Source: Streptomyces diastatochromogenes
GTDB taxonomy: Bacteria; Actinomycetota; Actinomycetes; Streptomycetales; Streptomycetaceae
Direction of reading: 5' to 3'
DNA length: 64,000 nt
Assembly (NCBI GenBank): GCA_026913215.1
Contig: JAPTYK010000001.1
Span: forward strand, 2,046,001 to 2,110,000
Shown piece after piece: positions 20,182-31,032 of the stretch. A program made the position numbers and the translations under genes. A model generated the notes under the pieces. The model was not told the origin of the DNA. It did not search any database and saw only the letters and a list, made by a program, of their open reading frames with translations. How positions within the stretch are numbered: the first letter of the stretch is position 1; each line of letters opens with the position of its first letter.

Positions 20182-20701
20182 TGGACGAGACCGAGTTCTG
20201 GGAGCTCATCGACACCACCCGCGAGGAAGCCGAGGGCGACCCGAGGAGCAGGCCGATCTGCTCGTGGAGCGGCTGACCCGGCTCGACCCCGACTCGGTGC
20301 TCGACTACGCGCGCCATTTCGAGGCCCGGTTCAACCGCGCGTACCTCTGGGACCTGTGGGGTGCGGCGGCCGTGCTGTTCGACGGGGCGGGCGAGGAGGC
20401 CTTCGACTCCTTCCGCTGCTGGCTGATCGGCCAGGGCCGGGAGGTGTACGAGGGCGGTGTGCACGATCCGGACGCGCTGGCGGAGCTGCTCGGCGACTTC
20501 GACGTGGAGATCGACGGGGACGGCGAGGAGATCGGTTTCGCGGCGGACGAGGCCTACGAGGCGCTGACCGGCGCCGAGACCCCCGACCTGGGCATCCCGA
20601 TGCCGGGCGGCGAGCCGCTCGGCTCCCCCTTCGACCTGGAGGACGACGCCGTGCTCGCGGCCCGTTTCCCCCGGCTGTGGGAGCGCTTCGGGGCGGCGTA
20701 G
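20182..20701 (+). CDS. DUF4240 protein
   Basis: About 173 residues: MDETEFWELIDTTREEA, then RLTRLDPDSVLDYARHFEARFNRAYLWDLWGAA and FRCWLIGQGREVYEGGV, the standard DUF4240 signature. Acidic and soluble. One C is missing near 20243 (GACCCGAG for GACCCCGAG). Function unknown. It is convergent with the SDR pair and shares their bidirectional terminator. Confidence 0.85.
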
Positions 20702-20703
20702 GG

Positions 20704-20739
20704 CCCGGGGGCGTGGAGGGCGGATTCCACGCCCCCGGG
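20704..20739. terminator. bidirectional terminator
   Basis: Perfect 14-bp stem CCCGGGGGCGTGGA / TCCACGCCCCCGGG between the convergent DUF4240 and SDR genes. Confidence 0.85.
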
Positions 20740-20743
20740 AGTC

Positions 20744-21575
20744 TCAGCCCAGCTGGAGCCGGGGGTTCTCCTGGCGGAGGATCATGTCGGTCCTGGGCTG
20801 GAGGGCCGGGAAGAGCTGCTCGGGCTGGGGGATCGCCCAGTACCTGCCTTCCGCGACCATCTCGAAGACCCGGGCGGCGTGCTCCTCGGGGGTGAGCCCG
20901 TGCTCGTCGGCCATGGTCTGGAGCTGCTCGTTGAAGGCGGCGATCTCCGGCGGGCGGTCTCCCGGGCCGGGCGGCCTTGAAGATCTCGCTCTTGACCGAG
21001 CCGGGCGTCACGACGGACACCTGGATCGGGGCGCCCTTCATCTGCATCTCGTAGTGCAGCGACTCGGTGAGGGCGAGCGTGCCGAACTTGGTGACGCTGT
21101 AGGGCGCCATCAGCGGGCTCGGCAGCATGCCGCCGATCGAGGAGACGTTGACCACCCAGGCCTTCTCGCCGCGCTCCAGCATGCGCGGGACGAAGGCCCG
21201 GATGCCGTTGACGTACCCGCCGATGTTGATCCGGAGCATGGCGTCCCAGCGCTCGGCCGGGATCTCCCAGGAGTAGCCCATGGCCATGATCCCGGCGTTG
21301 TTGACGAGCAGGTCGACCGTGCCGAAGCGGGTGTACGCGGTGTCGGCGAGGGCCTCGACGGAGGCGGGGTCGGCGACGTCGGTGACGACGGCGGCGACCT
21401 CGGCCCCGGTCGCGGACAGCTCTCCGGCGAACTCGGCGAGCCGGTCGGCGGCGATGTCGGCGAGGACCAGCTTCATGCCGAGTCCGGCGGCGTGCCGGGC
21501 GAGGCCGGCGCCGATCCCGGAGGAGGCGCCGGTGATGACGGCCGTGCGGCCGCCGAAGACCTCGGCGGCGGACAT
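20744..21575 (-). CDS. short-chain dehydrogenase/reductase
   Basis: Classical SDR of about 277 residues: TAVITGASSGIGAGLARH (TGxxxGxG cofactor motif), LVNNAGIMAMG, then SSIGG and the catalytic YSVTK. The C-terminal part needs frame fixes near 20965 and 20800 and ends MILRQENPRLQLG. Its ATG overlaps the stop of the upstream SDR by one base (TGATG), so both are made from one message. The redox substrate is unknown. Confidence 0.85.
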
Positions 21576-22369
21576 CAGAAGTGCGTCCCGCCGTCGATGC
21601 GGACCTCGGTGCCGGTGATGAACCGGCCGTCCTCGGAGGCGAGCATCGCGACGACGCCGGCGACGGTCTCGGGACCGGCGAAGCCCTGGCCGAGGGCGGG
21701 GGCGAGCTTGGTGAAGAGGGACCAGTCGGTGTCCTCGGGCAGGCCGGGGCCCGCCGACTGCTTGGAGGCGCCGGAGCCGTCGGTCATGCCGGAGGAGATG
21801 GAGCCGGGCTGGACGGCGGTGAAGCGGATGCCCTGCTTGGCGTACTCGGAGGCCAGCGCGTGGGTCATGGACTGGATGCCGCCCTTGCTGGCCGCGTAGG
21901 CCGCCATGTAGGGGTGGGCGAACATCGCGGAGGTGGAGGAGAAGTTGACGACGGCGGAGTCGTTGCCCTCCAGGAGCGCCGGGATCGCCTCGCGGATCAT
22001 GAGGAAGGTGCCGGTGAGGTTGACCCGGACCACCTGCTCGAAGGCGTCGAGGCTCGTCTCGTGGGTGTGCGAGGAGCGGAGGATGCCGGCGGCGTTGACC
22101 AGGACGTCCAGGCCGCCGAGGGTCTCGACGGCGGCGGCGACGCCGGCCCGTACGGAGGCCTCGTCGCCGATGTTCACGACGATCGTGGTGAGGCGGTCGG
22201 CGGCGTCGCCGGCCTTGGCGACGGTGTCCTTGAGGCCGTCCTCGCTGATGTCGGCGGCGACGACCCGGCCGCCTTCGGCGAGCATGCGCAGGACGGTGGC
22301 CTGGCCGATGCCGGAGCCGCCGCCGGTGATGAGGGCGCGGCGTCCTTCGTAACGAGTCAGCTGGTTCAT
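21575..22369 (-). CDS. short-chain dehydrogenase/reductase, 3-oxoacyl reductase-like
   Basis: 264 residues, intact. ALITGGGSGIGQATVL gives the cofactor fold; VLVNAAGILR, NFSSTSAM and YAASKGG give the catalytic Ser-Tyr-Lys; the C-terminus GTEVRIDGGTHF is typical of FabG-like enzymes. First gene of a two-gene operon divergent from a TetR regulator, whose likely operator lies in the shared 118-bp gap. Regulation by that TetR protein is the natural inference. Confidence 0.9.
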   Translation of the reverse strand: MNQLTRYEGRRALITGGGSGIGQATVLRMLAEGGRVVAADISEDGLKDTVAKAGDAADRLTTIVVNIGDEASVRAGVAAAVETLGGLDVLVNAAGILRSSHTHETSLDAFEQVVRVNLTGTFLMIREAIPALLEGNDSAVVNFSSTSAMFAHPYMAAYAASKGGIQSMTHALASEYAKQGIRFTAVQPGSISSGMTDGSGASKQSAGPGLPEDTDWSLFTKLAPALGQGFAGPETVAGVVAMLASEDGRFITGTEVRIDGGTHF

Positions 22370-22406
22370 GTCGACAACCTCTCGATGTCAAGCTTTCCGG
22401 GGGTAC

Positions 22407-22456
22407 TGCCACCGTACGCCTGAGTGGCACGTTTTGCCACACCTGCACGTCGTGCA
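22407..22456. promoter_or_regulatory. candidate TetR operator cluster
   Basis: In the divergent gap, TGCCAC (22407-22412), GTGGCA (22424-22429) and TGCCAC (22435-22440) form two overlapping inverted repeats; the tighter one is GTGGCA-CGTTT-TGCCAC. A second palindrome, TGCACG-T-CGTGCA, lies at 22444-22456. Repeated half-sites of this kind are expected for autoregulated TetR proteins that also control a divergent operon. Confidence 0.5.
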
Positions 22457-22487
22457 CGCTCGGCAGTCGCGGGCGTACGCTTCGTGG

Positions 22488-23166
22488 GTGAGCACCAAGC
22501 CCGAGGGCGCCACGCCCCCCACCCCCTCGCTCCCCTCGCTGACGGAGCGCCGCAAGGCCGCCACCCAGCTGGACATCGCCCGCGCCGCCGCCGAGCTCTT
22601 CACCGAGCGCGGCCCCGACGGCACCACGGCCGAGGAGATCGCCCAGCGGGCCGGTGTCGCCCTGCGCACCTTCTACCGCTACTTCCGCTCCAAGCAGGAC
22701 GCCGTCGCCCGCTCCTCGCGGGCGGCGCCGACCGCTGGCGGGAGCTCCTCGCCGCGACGGAACCGGGCGCGGGCGTGCCCGAGGCCCTGGAGCGCTCGAT
22801 CGCCGCCTCGCTCACCCCTCGGGCGAGGCCGACGCCGAGGGCCTGCGCTGGACGCGCGGCCTGCTCCGGGCCGCCGCCGAGGACCCCGCCCTCCGGGCCG
22901 TCTGGTACCGGGTCAACCAGGAGTCCGAGGAGCGGCTCCGCGAGGTCGTCGCCGGACTCGCCGGCCCGGACGCCGACCCCTGGAGGTGCGCCTCGCGGCG
23001 GCGGCGGCCACCGACGCCATCCGGATCGCCCTGGAGAGCTGGGCCGGGACGGACGCGCCGGAGCACGGCGAGGCGCCCCGGCCGCCTCGCGGTGCGGTGC
23101 CTGCGCGAACTGATGGGCGGGATGAGGCTGTTGAGGGAAGGGCCGGGGGGCGCCTCAGCCCCGTAG
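22488..23166 (+). CDS. TetR-family transcriptional regulator
   Basis: About 226 residues from GTG 22488 (MSTKPEGATPPTPSLPSL). The DNA-binding region is DIARAAAELFTERGPDGTTAEEIAQRAGVALRTFYRYF, textbook TetR. The ligand domain is read through several frame changes (near 22715, 22820, 22985 and 23080) and ends LRELMGGMRLLREGPGGASAP. It is divergent from the SDR operon and overlaps the 3' end of the GNAT gene by 12 bp. Confidence 0.88.
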
Positions 23167-23659
23167 CGACCGGCCCATGAGGACGTCGTCCACGTACGCG
23201 CCGTCGAGGAACATCTCCCCCGGCAGCACGCCCTCGACCGCGAAGCCCTCCGAGGCGTAGAGCGCGCGGGCGGCGCGTTGTGCCCGAGGACCCGCAGGGT
23301 GAGCCGGACGGCGCCCTGCTCCCTGGCCCGGTCCGCGGCGGCCCGCAGCAGCGCCCGCGCGACGCCCGCGCCCCGGGCCGACTCGGCGACGGCGAGGCCC
23401 TGGATCTGGCGGACGTGGGCGGTGGCGGCGAGCGGGGTCGGCGGCACCACCCGGACGTAACCGACGACCGCTCCCCGCGCACCGCCACGAGGTAGTCCTC
23501 CGGCAGGTGGCGCGCGTCGAAGAAGGGCGCGCCCGGCTCCGGGGCGGGCATCACCGCGTGGAGCGTCGACCAGGTGGCCCGGTCGAGCTCCGCGAGCGCG
23601 GCGTCGTCGTCCTGTACGGCGGTACGTATCTGCGTCTCCGGCACGATCATGGCGGTCAC
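23155..23659 (-). CDS. GNAT-family N-acetyltransferase
   Basis: About 168 residues, read from GTG 23659 (MTAMIVPETQIRTAVQDDDAALAEL); ATG 23650 is an alternative start. After a frame change near 23480 come VVGYVRVVPP, IQGLAVAESARGAGVARALLRAAADRA (the acetyl-CoA loop R-x-x-G-x-A is ARGAGVA) and LRVLGHNAPAR. A second change near 23275 restores ALYASEGF-like and VDDVLMGRSLRG. Substrate unknown. Confidence 0.85.
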
Positions 23660-23697
23660 TGTGCCAGGTCCCGCCCCCGGGAGGGCAGGATGGGGGC

Positions 23698-24604
23698 ATG
23701 CAGCGTTCCGCGATCCGCAAGCGTGTCGCCGTCACCGGCGCCTCCGGGCTCATCGGCTCGGCCCTCGTCCGCTCCCTGCGCGCCGACGGCCACGACGTCC
23801 TCCGCCTCGTCCGCCGCCCGGCCCGGACCGCCGACGAGGTCGAGTGGGACCCTAAGCGGCTGTACGTCGACGCCGCCGGGCTCGTCGGCGTCGACGCCGT
23901 CGTCCACCTGGCGGGCGCCGGCGTCGGCGAACGCCGCTGGAACGAGGCGTACAAGAAGGAGATCCGGGACAGCCGCGTCCTCGGCACCACGGCGATCGCC
24001 CAGGCGCTCGCCTCGCTCGCGAACCCGCCGGAGGCCCTGGTCTGCGGCACGGCGCTCGGCTGGTACGGGGACACCGGCACACGCGCGGTGGACGAGGCGC
24101 CCCGCCGGCACGGGCTTCCTGCCCTCGGTCTGCGTGGAGTGGGAGGCGGCCGCCGCCCCGCCGAGGAGGCCGGCATCCGGGTCACGTACGCCCGCACGGG
24201 CCTGGTCGTGGCCCGCCAGGGCGGCGCCTGGGGCGGCTCTTCCCGTCTTCCGCGCCGGACTCGGCGGGCGGATGGGCGACGGCCGCCAGTACTGGTCGCA
24301 CATCTCCCTCCACGACGAGGTGGCCGCCCTGCGCCACCTCGTCGACACCCCGTCCCTGTCGGGCCCGGTGAACCTGACGGCCCCCGAGCCCGTCACCAAC
24401 CGCGAGGTGACCGCGGCGATGGGCCGGGTGCTGCGCCGCCCGACCCTCTTCCCCGTCCCCGCGCCGGCCCTGCGGATCGTGCTCGGCGACTTCGCCCAGG
24501 ACGTGCTGGGCAGTCAGCGGGTGCTGCCGGGACGGCTGTTGGAGACCGGTTTCGACTTCGCGTTCCCGACGATCGACGAGGCGATCCGGGCGGCGCTGCG
24601 CTAG
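23698..24604 (+). CDS. TIGR01777-type NAD-dependent epimerase/dehydratase-like protein
   Basis: About 302 residues: VAVTGASGLIGSALVRSL, then VVHLAGAGVGERRW, SRVLGTTAIAQAL and CGTALGWYGDTG. The C-terminal DUF1731 part is GPVNLTAPEPVTNREVTAAMGRVLRRP ... GSQRVLPGRLLETGFDFAFP. This is the YfcH/SDR39U1 group, an atypical SDR of unsettled function. Frame changes near 24105 and 24230. Single gene. Confidence 0.88.
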
Positions 24605-24823
24605 CGAGGGGGCGTCCGCGCCCGCGGGGGAGGGCGTCTGCGCTCCCCGTGCTGCGTGCACCCGCCGCGCGCGGCCGACTTCCCGCGGACGCTGCCTAGG
24701 CTCGATGCCCACTGTCGAAGCCCACGGTTCGACACACGCGCGAACGCGAACGCGAACTCGGGCATTCCGGGGGCCCGTTGGGGGCATAGGCCTCCCACCG
24801 GCGCGCCGACCTGGGGAGGGCAC

Positions 24824-26076
24824 GTGCTCAGTACCGCAACCAGCGCACAGCACAGGGACGTCGTGGAGACCGTCGACGTCGTCATCGTAGGAGCCGGGAC
24901 CGCGGGCCTCGCGGCCGCCCGCCGACTGACCGGCGCCGGGCTCGCGGTCGCCGTCCTGGCCGAGGAGCTGCGGACCGCGCCGGGACTGTCCGGGCTCGCG
25001 CTGCGCCCCTTCGGTCCGGGGTGCTCGTCCACAGCGACGGGCGGTACGGACGGTGGGGCGTCCGCGCCGGGCGCCCGGCCAGCGGGGCGGCGGGGTCCAC
25101 CGGGGCGTGGGGAGCGTTCAGCGTGGCGCGCGCCCTCGCGAGCGCCCCCGCAATCCGGCCGCCTCGCTCGACCAGGCGCGGCTGGGCGCCTCCTCGTCCG
25201 GCTCGCCGCGACGCCTCCCGCCCGCCTGCTGGCCCGCCCCGAGCGGACCGCCCGCGAGGCCCTCACCGCCCGGCTCCCCGCCCGCACGGTCCAGGGGTGC
25301 TGCGCCCCTTCTCGCGGCGCTCCTCGCCGACCCGGACCTCGGCATGTCGAGCCGTCAGGCGGACCTGGCGCTCCGGGCGTTCGCCCTGGGCCGGCCGTCG
25401 GTGCCCGAGGGCGGCTCGGCGGCGCTGCCGGAGCGGCTCGCGGCCGCGCTGCCGCCGGGCACGGTCCGCACCGGCGTCCGGGTCACGGACGTGTCCGTCT
25501 CCCGGGTCACGACCGCCGAGCACGGCGTCATCGGCTGCCGCGCGGTCCTCCTGGCCACGGGCGCGCGCACGGCGGCGAAGCTGCTGCCGGGCCTCCGGGT
25601 GCCCGCTTCCACCCGGTCACCGTCCTGCACCACACGGCCCCGTGGCGCCCACCGCCGACCCCACCCTCCTCCTGGAGTCCGACCCGGGCGGTCCGGTGGC
25701 CCACACGGCGGTGATGAGCGCGGTCGACCCCACCCGGGCCCCCGCCGGCCGCACCCTGATCACCTCGACCGTCCTCGGCACCCCGCCGGACGACACCGAA
25801 CGCCGGGTCCGCAAGCACCTCGCCACGCTGTACGGCACCTCCACGGACGACTGGGAGCTCCTCGCCCTCCACCACACCCCGAGGCCGTCCCCGCGATGCC
25901 TCCCCGCACGACGCCCACCGCTCGGTCCGCCTCCTCGCGGGCCTCTACGTCTGCGGCGACCACCGCGACACCGGTACGGTCTCCGGCGCCTCTCCTCGGC
26001 CGCCCGCGCCACGACGGCCCTCCTCGCCGACCTCGGCCTGTCCGCCTCGGCGGAGGCCCCGGCCAAGGCGGCCTGA
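24824..26076 (+). CDS. FAD/NAD(P)-binding oxidoreductase
   Basis: About 418 residues. GTG 24824 is chosen because GGGGAGG precedes it by 8 bp. The N-terminus VDVVIVGAGTAGLAAARRL is an FAD Rossmann motif; LLATGARTAAKLLPGL is the second dinucleotide-fold motif; the end LYVCGDHRDTGTVSGALLSGRRA is the FAD-binding C-terminal signature of amine-oxidase/phytoene-desaturase-like flavoproteins. Many frame changes (about 25020, 25140, 25300, 25610, 25885). Substrate unknown. A perfect hairpin directly follows. Confidence 0.8.
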
Positions 26077-26077
26077 G

Positions 26078-26103
26078 GCCCCGTCGCGGGCCCGCGACGG
26101 GGC
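26078..26103. terminator. bidirectional terminator
   Basis: 26-bp perfect palindrome, GCCCCGTCGCGGG / CCCGCGACGGGGC, between the convergent oxidoreductase and regulator genes. Confidence 0.8.
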
Positions 26104-26110
26104 GCGGGCG

Positions 26111-27577
26111 TCAGCCGATCGCGGCCACCCGGTCGCGGTAGGTGCGGGCGGCGGCGGCGTCGCGGTAGGGCTCCAGGCGGCGTTCGAAGTCGCGGACGTA
26201 CTCGACGGCGCGGGCGGAGCGCATCTCGGAGGCCTGCTGGGCCGCTTCGGCGCCCAGCGCGCAGGCCTGGTCCAGTTCGCCGAGGGCGAGGCGGGAGGTG
26301 GCGAGGACCACGCGGCAGAAGAGGCGGCTGCGGGCGAAGCCGGGGGCGCGGAGCTGGAGGGCGCGTTCGGCGTGCTGGGCGGCGGGGCGGTACTGCTGGA
26401 GGTCCCGGTGGCAGTGGCCGAGCTCGTCGGCGAGCTGGGCCTCGTCGAAGTGGCGGGCCCAGTAGGGGACCTCGTCGCCGGGCCGGGAGGCCTCCAGGGC
26501 CCGTTCCGCGCGGACCAGGGAGGCGCTGCACGCCCGCGCCTCGCCGAGGACCGCGTGGCCCCGCGCCTCGACGGCGTGCAGCATCGCCTGGACGACGGGC
26601 GGCGCGGCGGGCCCGACGCCCTGCTGGGCGACGCGGGCGAGCTGCACGGCCTCGCGCCCGTGGCCGAGGTAGACGGCCTGGCAGCTCATGGTGAGGAGCA
26701 CGTACGAGCCGTAGGCCCGGTCCCCGGCGGCCTGGGCGAGGCGCAGCGCCTGGACGAAGTACCGCTGGGCGAGGCCGTGGGCGGCGATGTCGTACGAGGT
26801 CCAGCCGGCGAGCCGGGTGAGGTCGGCGGCCGCGGCGAAGAGGCGGCGGCCGGTGGACTCCCCGTACGTGCCGCGCAGCATGGGCTCGGCCTCGTGCTCC
26901 AGGTAGCGGACGAGGGCCTGCCGGGCGTGCCCGCCGCCGTAGGCGTGGTCGAGGGTGCGGAAGAGTTCGCCGACGGAGCGCAGGGCGGCGATGTCCCCGC
27001 TGGAGACCCGCTGGCCCGGCCCCCTGTCCGTACCGCGCTGGCGGGGCACGGAGAAGCGGCCCTGGGGCGGCACCCGGGGTCCTGCGGGGCGCGGAGGCGC
27101 GGGGCGCGACCGGGGCCGGTTCGCCGCGGGCGACCCGGTCGTCGGCGCGGCCGATGAGCCAGTCGCGGCTGGGGACGACGAGGCCGGCCGGGGTGAAGGC
27201 GATCTTGCGGAGTTCGGCGTGGCTGCCGGAGTCCTTGCGCCACAGGCCGCTGACGATGTCCACGGCCTCCTCGGGGGTGGCGGCGAACTCCAGGCCCGCG
27301 TAGACCGGCGCGCAGGCGTCGAGGCCGAGGTCCTGGGCGGAGAGCCGACGGCCGAGGCGGCGGGTGAAGACCTCGGCGATCAGGGCGGGGTGGTGCCGCG
27401 CGGCTGCTGCCCGCGGAGCCAGCGGGTCACGGAGGTCTTGTCGTACCGCAGGTCGAGCCCGTGTTCCAGTCCGAGCTGGTCGACCCGTCTGGCGAGCCCC
27501 GCGTTGGAGAACCCGGCTTCGGCGATGAGCGCGGCGAGCTGGCGGTTCGGGATGCGCTGCGGTGGTCGTTCCGTCAT
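26111..27577 (-). CDS. NsdA-like regulatory protein with TPR-type repeats
   Basis: About 488 residues from ATG 27577. The N-terminal part ([23 protein letters not shown] ... [19 protein letters not shown]) is a degenerate helix-turn-helix of the type in Streptomyces NsdA-like regulators. A linker ([36 protein letters not shown]) follows, then about 300 residues of TPR-like helices ([61 protein letters not shown]). Frame changes near 27400 and 27080. NsdA represses sporulation and antibiotic production in S. coelicolor; a similar role here is possible but this is a paralogue-level match. Divergent from lipB. Confidence 0.75.
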
Positions 27578-27865
27578 CAGCTGTGCGGTCTCCTGCCTTC
27601 CGGGCCCGGACGGCAGCCCCGTCGGACCCTCATGGAACGGCGTGAATTTAGCGGTCTCCACGGCCCGTACCGCCACCTTCGCCCCACATTCATCCGATCG
27701 TGTGAGGATTGACGGCATCGCTGACGTAGACGCCCCCGTCCACCTGCCGGAGGGGCGTTCCCACCGCCGCCGTACAGTGGCATGGGCGCGAATGACGCAT
27801 GGTGCCGAGCCGGCCCGGGATGATCCCCGGATTCCGGACCCCGGCACCCAGGAGGAGGCATGGCC

Positions 27866-28699
27866 GTGAGTGAGCTGCGATTCGTCCGCCTTGGGTTCGG
27901 CGAGGAAGCCGTCGAGTACCGGGTGGCCTGGGACAAGCAGCGCGAGGTGCACGCCGCGCGGTTCGCCGACGAGATCGACGACACCTGTCTGCTCCTCGAA
28001 CACCCCCCGGTCTACACGGCCGGCCGGCGCACGCAGGAGAGCGAGCGGCCGCTGGACGGGACGCCCGTGGTGGACGTGGACCGCGGCGGCAAGATCACCT
28101 GGCACGGCCCCGGCCAGCTGGTCGGCTACCCGATCATGAAGCTGCCCCGCCCGGTGGACGTCGTCGCGCACGTGCGCCGCCTGGAGGAGGCCCTGATCCG
28201 CACGGCCGCCGAGTTCGGCGTGGCGACGACGCGGATCGAGGGGCGCAGCGGGGTCTGGGTCCTCGGCGACCCGGTCGAGCAGCGCCCGTCGCTCGGCGGT
28301 CTGTCGCTGGACTTCGACCCGCGGCTGACGGACGAGGAGTTCGACCCGCGCCTGAACGGCCCGGAGTACGCCCCGTCCAACGCCGGCCAGCGCCGCGAGG
28401 ACCGGAAGCTCGCCGCCATCGGCATCCGGGTCGCCAAGGGCGTCACCATGCACGGCTTCGCCCTGAACGTGAACCCGGACAACACCTGGTTCGACCGGAT
28501 CATCCCGTGCGGCATCCGGGACGCGGGCGTGGCCTCGCTGGCGAACGAGCTCGGCCGGGACCTCACGATCGAGGAGGTGCTCCCGGTCGTGGAGAAGCAC
28601 CTGCGGGACGTCCTGGAGAACGCGGAGCTCAAGCCGCGGGAGATCGAGCGCGAGAGCGCGGACGAAGGCGCGGGCCAGGCGGTACCGGCCTCGGCCTGA
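27866..28699 (+). CDS. lipB: lipoyl(octanoyl) transferase
   Basis: Transfers octanoate from acyl carrier protein to the lipoyl domains of 2-oxoacid dehydrogenases and GcvH. Catalytic Cys in [11 protein letters not shown] and Lys in [22 protein letters not shown] are present, with [16 protein letters not shown] before them. An insertion of about 35 residues ([20 protein letters not shown]) enlarges the protein to about 278 residues. GTG 27866 is preferred because GGAGGAGG (27851-27858) lies 7 bp before it; ATG 27860 would have only 1 bp between the ribosome site and the start. It is followed by lipA in the same direction. Confidence 0.95.
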   Translation: MSELRFVRLGFGEEAVEYRVAWDKQREVHAARFADEIDDTCLLLEHPPVYTAGRRTQESERPLDGTPVVDVDRGGKITWHGPGQLVGYPIMKLPRPVDVVAHVRRLEEALIRTAAEFGVATTRIEGRSGVWVLGDPVEQRPSLGGLSLDFDPRLTDEEFDPRLNGPEYAPSNAGQRREDRKLAAIGIRVAKGVTMHGFALNVNPDNTWFDRIIPCGIRDAGVASLANELGRDLTIEEVLPVVEKHLRDVLENAELKPREIERESADEGAGQAVPASA

Positions 28700-28803
28700 G
28701 GAATGCCGAGCTGTGGCCACGGGTTGGCCACGCGTAGAGCAAGGCATGGAAGCAACGGGCGTACCCTGGTGTGCGCCGAAGAATCGAAGCTACAGGAGCC
28801 GAT

Positions 28804-29772
28804 GTGTCCGCAGTCGCCCCCGACGGACGCAAGATGCTGCGCCTGGAGGTCCGGAACGCCCAGACCCCCATCGAGCGCAAGCCCGAGTGGATCAAGACCC
28901 GCGCGAAGATGGGTCCGGAGTACACGAAGATGCAGGGCCTCGTGAAGAGCGAGGGCCTGCACACGGTCTGCCAGGAGGCGGGCTGTCCCAACATCTTCGA
29001 GTGCTGGGAGGACCGCGAGGCGACCTTCCTCATCGGCGGTGACCAGTGCACCCGGCGCTGCGACTTCTGCCAGATCGACACGGGCAAGCCCGAGGCGCTG
29101 GACCGTGACGAGCCCCGCCGCGTGGGCGAGTCGGTCGTCACGATGGACCTGAACTACGCCACCATCACGGGCGTCGCGCGCGACGACCTGGAGGACGGCG
29201 GCGCCTGGCTGTACGCGGAGACCGTGCGCCAGATCCACCAGCAGACGGCGGAGCGCGCCGAGGGCCGCACCAAGGTCGAGCTGCTCGCCCCCGACTTCAA
29301 CGCGGTGCCGGAGCTCCTCAAGGAGGTCTTCGACTCCCGTCCCGAGGTCTTCGCGCACAACGTCGAGACCGTCCCGCGGATCTTCAAGCGGATCCGTCCG
29401 GGCTTCCGCTACGAGCGCTCCCTCGACGTCATCACCCAGGCCCGCGACTACGGCCTGGTCACCAAGTCGAACCTGATCCTCGGCATGGGCGAGACCCGCG
29501 AGGAGATCAGCGAGGCGCTCCAGCAGCTGCACGACGCGGGCTGCGAGCTCATCACGATCACCCAGTACCTGCGCCCCTCCGTCCGGCACCACCCCGTGGA
29601 GCGCTGGGTGAAGCCGCAGGAGTTCGTGGAGCTGAAGGAGGAGGCCGACGAGATCGGCTTCTCCGGCGTGATGTCGGGCCCGCTGGTCCGCTCCTCGTAC
29701 CGCGCGGGCCGGCTGTACCAGCAGGCGATCGAGAAGCGCGGCGCGGTCGACAACGCCACGCAGGCCGTCTGA
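28804..29772 (+). CDS. lipA: lipoyl synthase
   Basis: Radical-SAM enzyme that inserts two sulfurs into the octanoyl arm made by LipB. The auxiliary cluster motif is [12 protein letters not shown] and the radical-SAM motif CTRRCDFC (CxxxCxxC). Also seen are [35 protein letters not shown] and the C-terminal RSSYRAG with its conserved Ser. GTG 28804 ([24 protein letters not shown]) has an AGGAG at 28794. 322 residues, intact. Cooperates with lipB to modify the sucB product. Confidence 0.96.
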   Translation: MSAVAPDGRKMLRLEVRNAQTPIERKPEWIKTRAKMGPEYTKMQGLVKSEGLHTVCQEAGCPNIFECWEDREATFLIGGDQCTRRCDFCQIDTGKPEALDRDEPRRVGESVVTMDLNYATITGVARDDLEDGGAWLYAETVRQIHQQTAERAEGRTKVELLAPDFNAVPELLKEVFDSRPEVFAHNVETVPRIFKRIRPGFRYERSLDVITQARDYGLVTKSNLILGMGETREEISEALQQLHDAGCELITITQYLRPSVRHHPVERWVKPQEFVELKEEADEIGFSGVMSGPLVRSSYRAGRLYQQAIEKRGAVDNATQAV

Positions 29773-29823
29773 CCCCGTGTGAATCCGAGCACAAGTAGTT
29801 ACCGGCCGGTACTGGCCGGATCC

Positions 29824-29872
29824 GGTGCGGTCCGCACGACCCCGCAGCTCAGCGGGGCGTGCGGGCCGCACC
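29824..29872 (+). terminator. terminator of lipB-lipA
   Basis: Long hairpin: GGTGCGGTCCGCAC plus CCCCGC pairs with GCGGGG plus GTGCGGGCCGCACC around AGCTCA, with a two-base bulge. 50 bp after lipA. Confidence 0.8.
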
Positions 29873-30034
29873 GCCGTTTCCCCGCTCGTCCGACCGGCCG
29901 CATCAACGTTTCATCAGTGTTTGACCGCCGGGTCACGTCCTGGTAACACCGATCTGTGAGCCTGGTTTCACTCACCGCCACCACCGCTCGCACCCCCCAC
30001 CTCGTCTCACCCGCAATCGAGGGAGGACCCCGAC

Positions 30035-30250
30035 ATGCCGGCCGCATCGACGCACGTCCGCGTCACCGCGATCCCGTCCGTCACCGACGCCCTGAAGGCC
30101 GTGGAGGCCCTGCTCCTGGGCGCAGGGCAGCGCACCGCCCGGCGCAACGCCTGGAACTCCGTCCTGGAGGACCGCCGCCGCGCCAAGGACCGGGTGGAGG
30201 CCCAGCGCGTGATGGAGGTCGCGTCCGGCCGGGCTTCCCGGGCCACGTAA
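30035..30250 (+). CDS. small conserved protein (71 aa)
   Basis: MPAASTHVRVTAIPSVTDAL followed by a basic helical region (GAGQRTARRNAWNSVLEDRRRAKDRVEAQRVMEV). A GAGGGAGG ribosome site lies 7-8 bp before the ATG. Basic and probably soluble; the position between lipA and the DUF4191 gene suggests a core Streptomyces gene. Function unknown. Confidence 0.65.
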   Translation: MPAASTHVRVTAIPSVTDALKAVEALLLGAGQRTARRNAWNSVLEDRRRAKDRVEAQRVMEVASGRASRAT

Positions 30251-30260
30251 ACTTCAGGAC

Positions 30261-30964
30261 ATGGCGAGGAAGGCAAACACGGGCAGCGTTGACGCTGCGA
30301 ACCCCGGGCGACTGAAGCAGATCGCCCTCACGTACCAGATGACCCGGAAGGCGGACCCGAAGGTCGGTCTGGTCGTCGCGGGCGTGGGCATCGGCGTACT
30401 CGGTGTCCTCCTCGCGATCGGCTTCCTCATCGGCCATCCGGTCTACCTGGGCATCCTGGGCTTCGTCCTGGGTCTCCTGGCGGCGGCCATCGTCTTCGGA
30501 CGGCGTGCCGAGCGCGCGGCCTTCGGACAGATGGAGGGCCAGCCGGGCGCCGCCGCGGCGGTGCTGCAGAACGTCGGGCGCGGCTGGACGACGACCCCGC
30601 GGTCGCGATGAACCGCAGCCAGGACGTCGTGCACCGCGCGGTCGGCCGGGCCGGCATCGTGCTGGTGGCCGAGGGCAACCCGAACCGGGTCAAGACCCTG
30701 CTCGCGGCCGAGAAGAAGCGCATGAGCCGCGTCGTGGTGGACGTGCCGGTGCACGACATCATCGTCGGCGACGGCGAGGGCCAGGTGCCGCTGAAGAAGA
30801 TCCGTACGACCATGCTCAAGATGCCGCGCGTGCTCACCGGCCCGCAGGTGACCGCCGCCAACGACCGGCTGCGGGCGATGGGCGACCTCATGAGCAACAT
30901 GCCGCTGCCGAAGGGGCCGATGCCGAAGGGCATGCGGATGCCGCGCGGCGGAAAGATGCGCTGA
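30261..30964 (+). CDS. DUF4191 membrane protein
   Basis: About 234 residues. MARKANTGSVDAANPGRLKQIALTYQMTRK precedes two membrane helices (VGLVVAGVGIGVLGVLLAIGF and YLGILGFVLGLLAAAIVFG). A soluble domain follows (MEGQPGAAAAVLQNVGRGW, then DVVHRAVGRAGIVLVAEGNPNRVKTLLAAEKKRM) and a Met/Pro-rich tail. This is the DUF4191 pattern found next to lipA and glnA in many actinobacteria. One C is missing near 30596, so the frame shifts at WTTTP. Function unknown. Confidence 0.88.
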
Positions 30965-30981
30965 CCCCCGACCTGACGAGG

Positions 30982-31011
30982 AAGGCCCCGGACCGCACGG
31001 TCCGGGGCCTT
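30982..31011. terminator. bidirectional terminator
   Basis: Stem AAGGCCCCGGACC / GGTCCGGGGCCTT with a GCAC loop between the convergent DUF4191 and RDD genes. Confidence 0.85.
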
Positions 31012-31032
31012 TCCCGTCTTCGTATACGCGAT

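Noticed and set aside
24605..24823. Additional gene before the FAD oxidoreductase
   Set aside because: Frames through this 219-bp gap lack ribosome sites and domain motifs.
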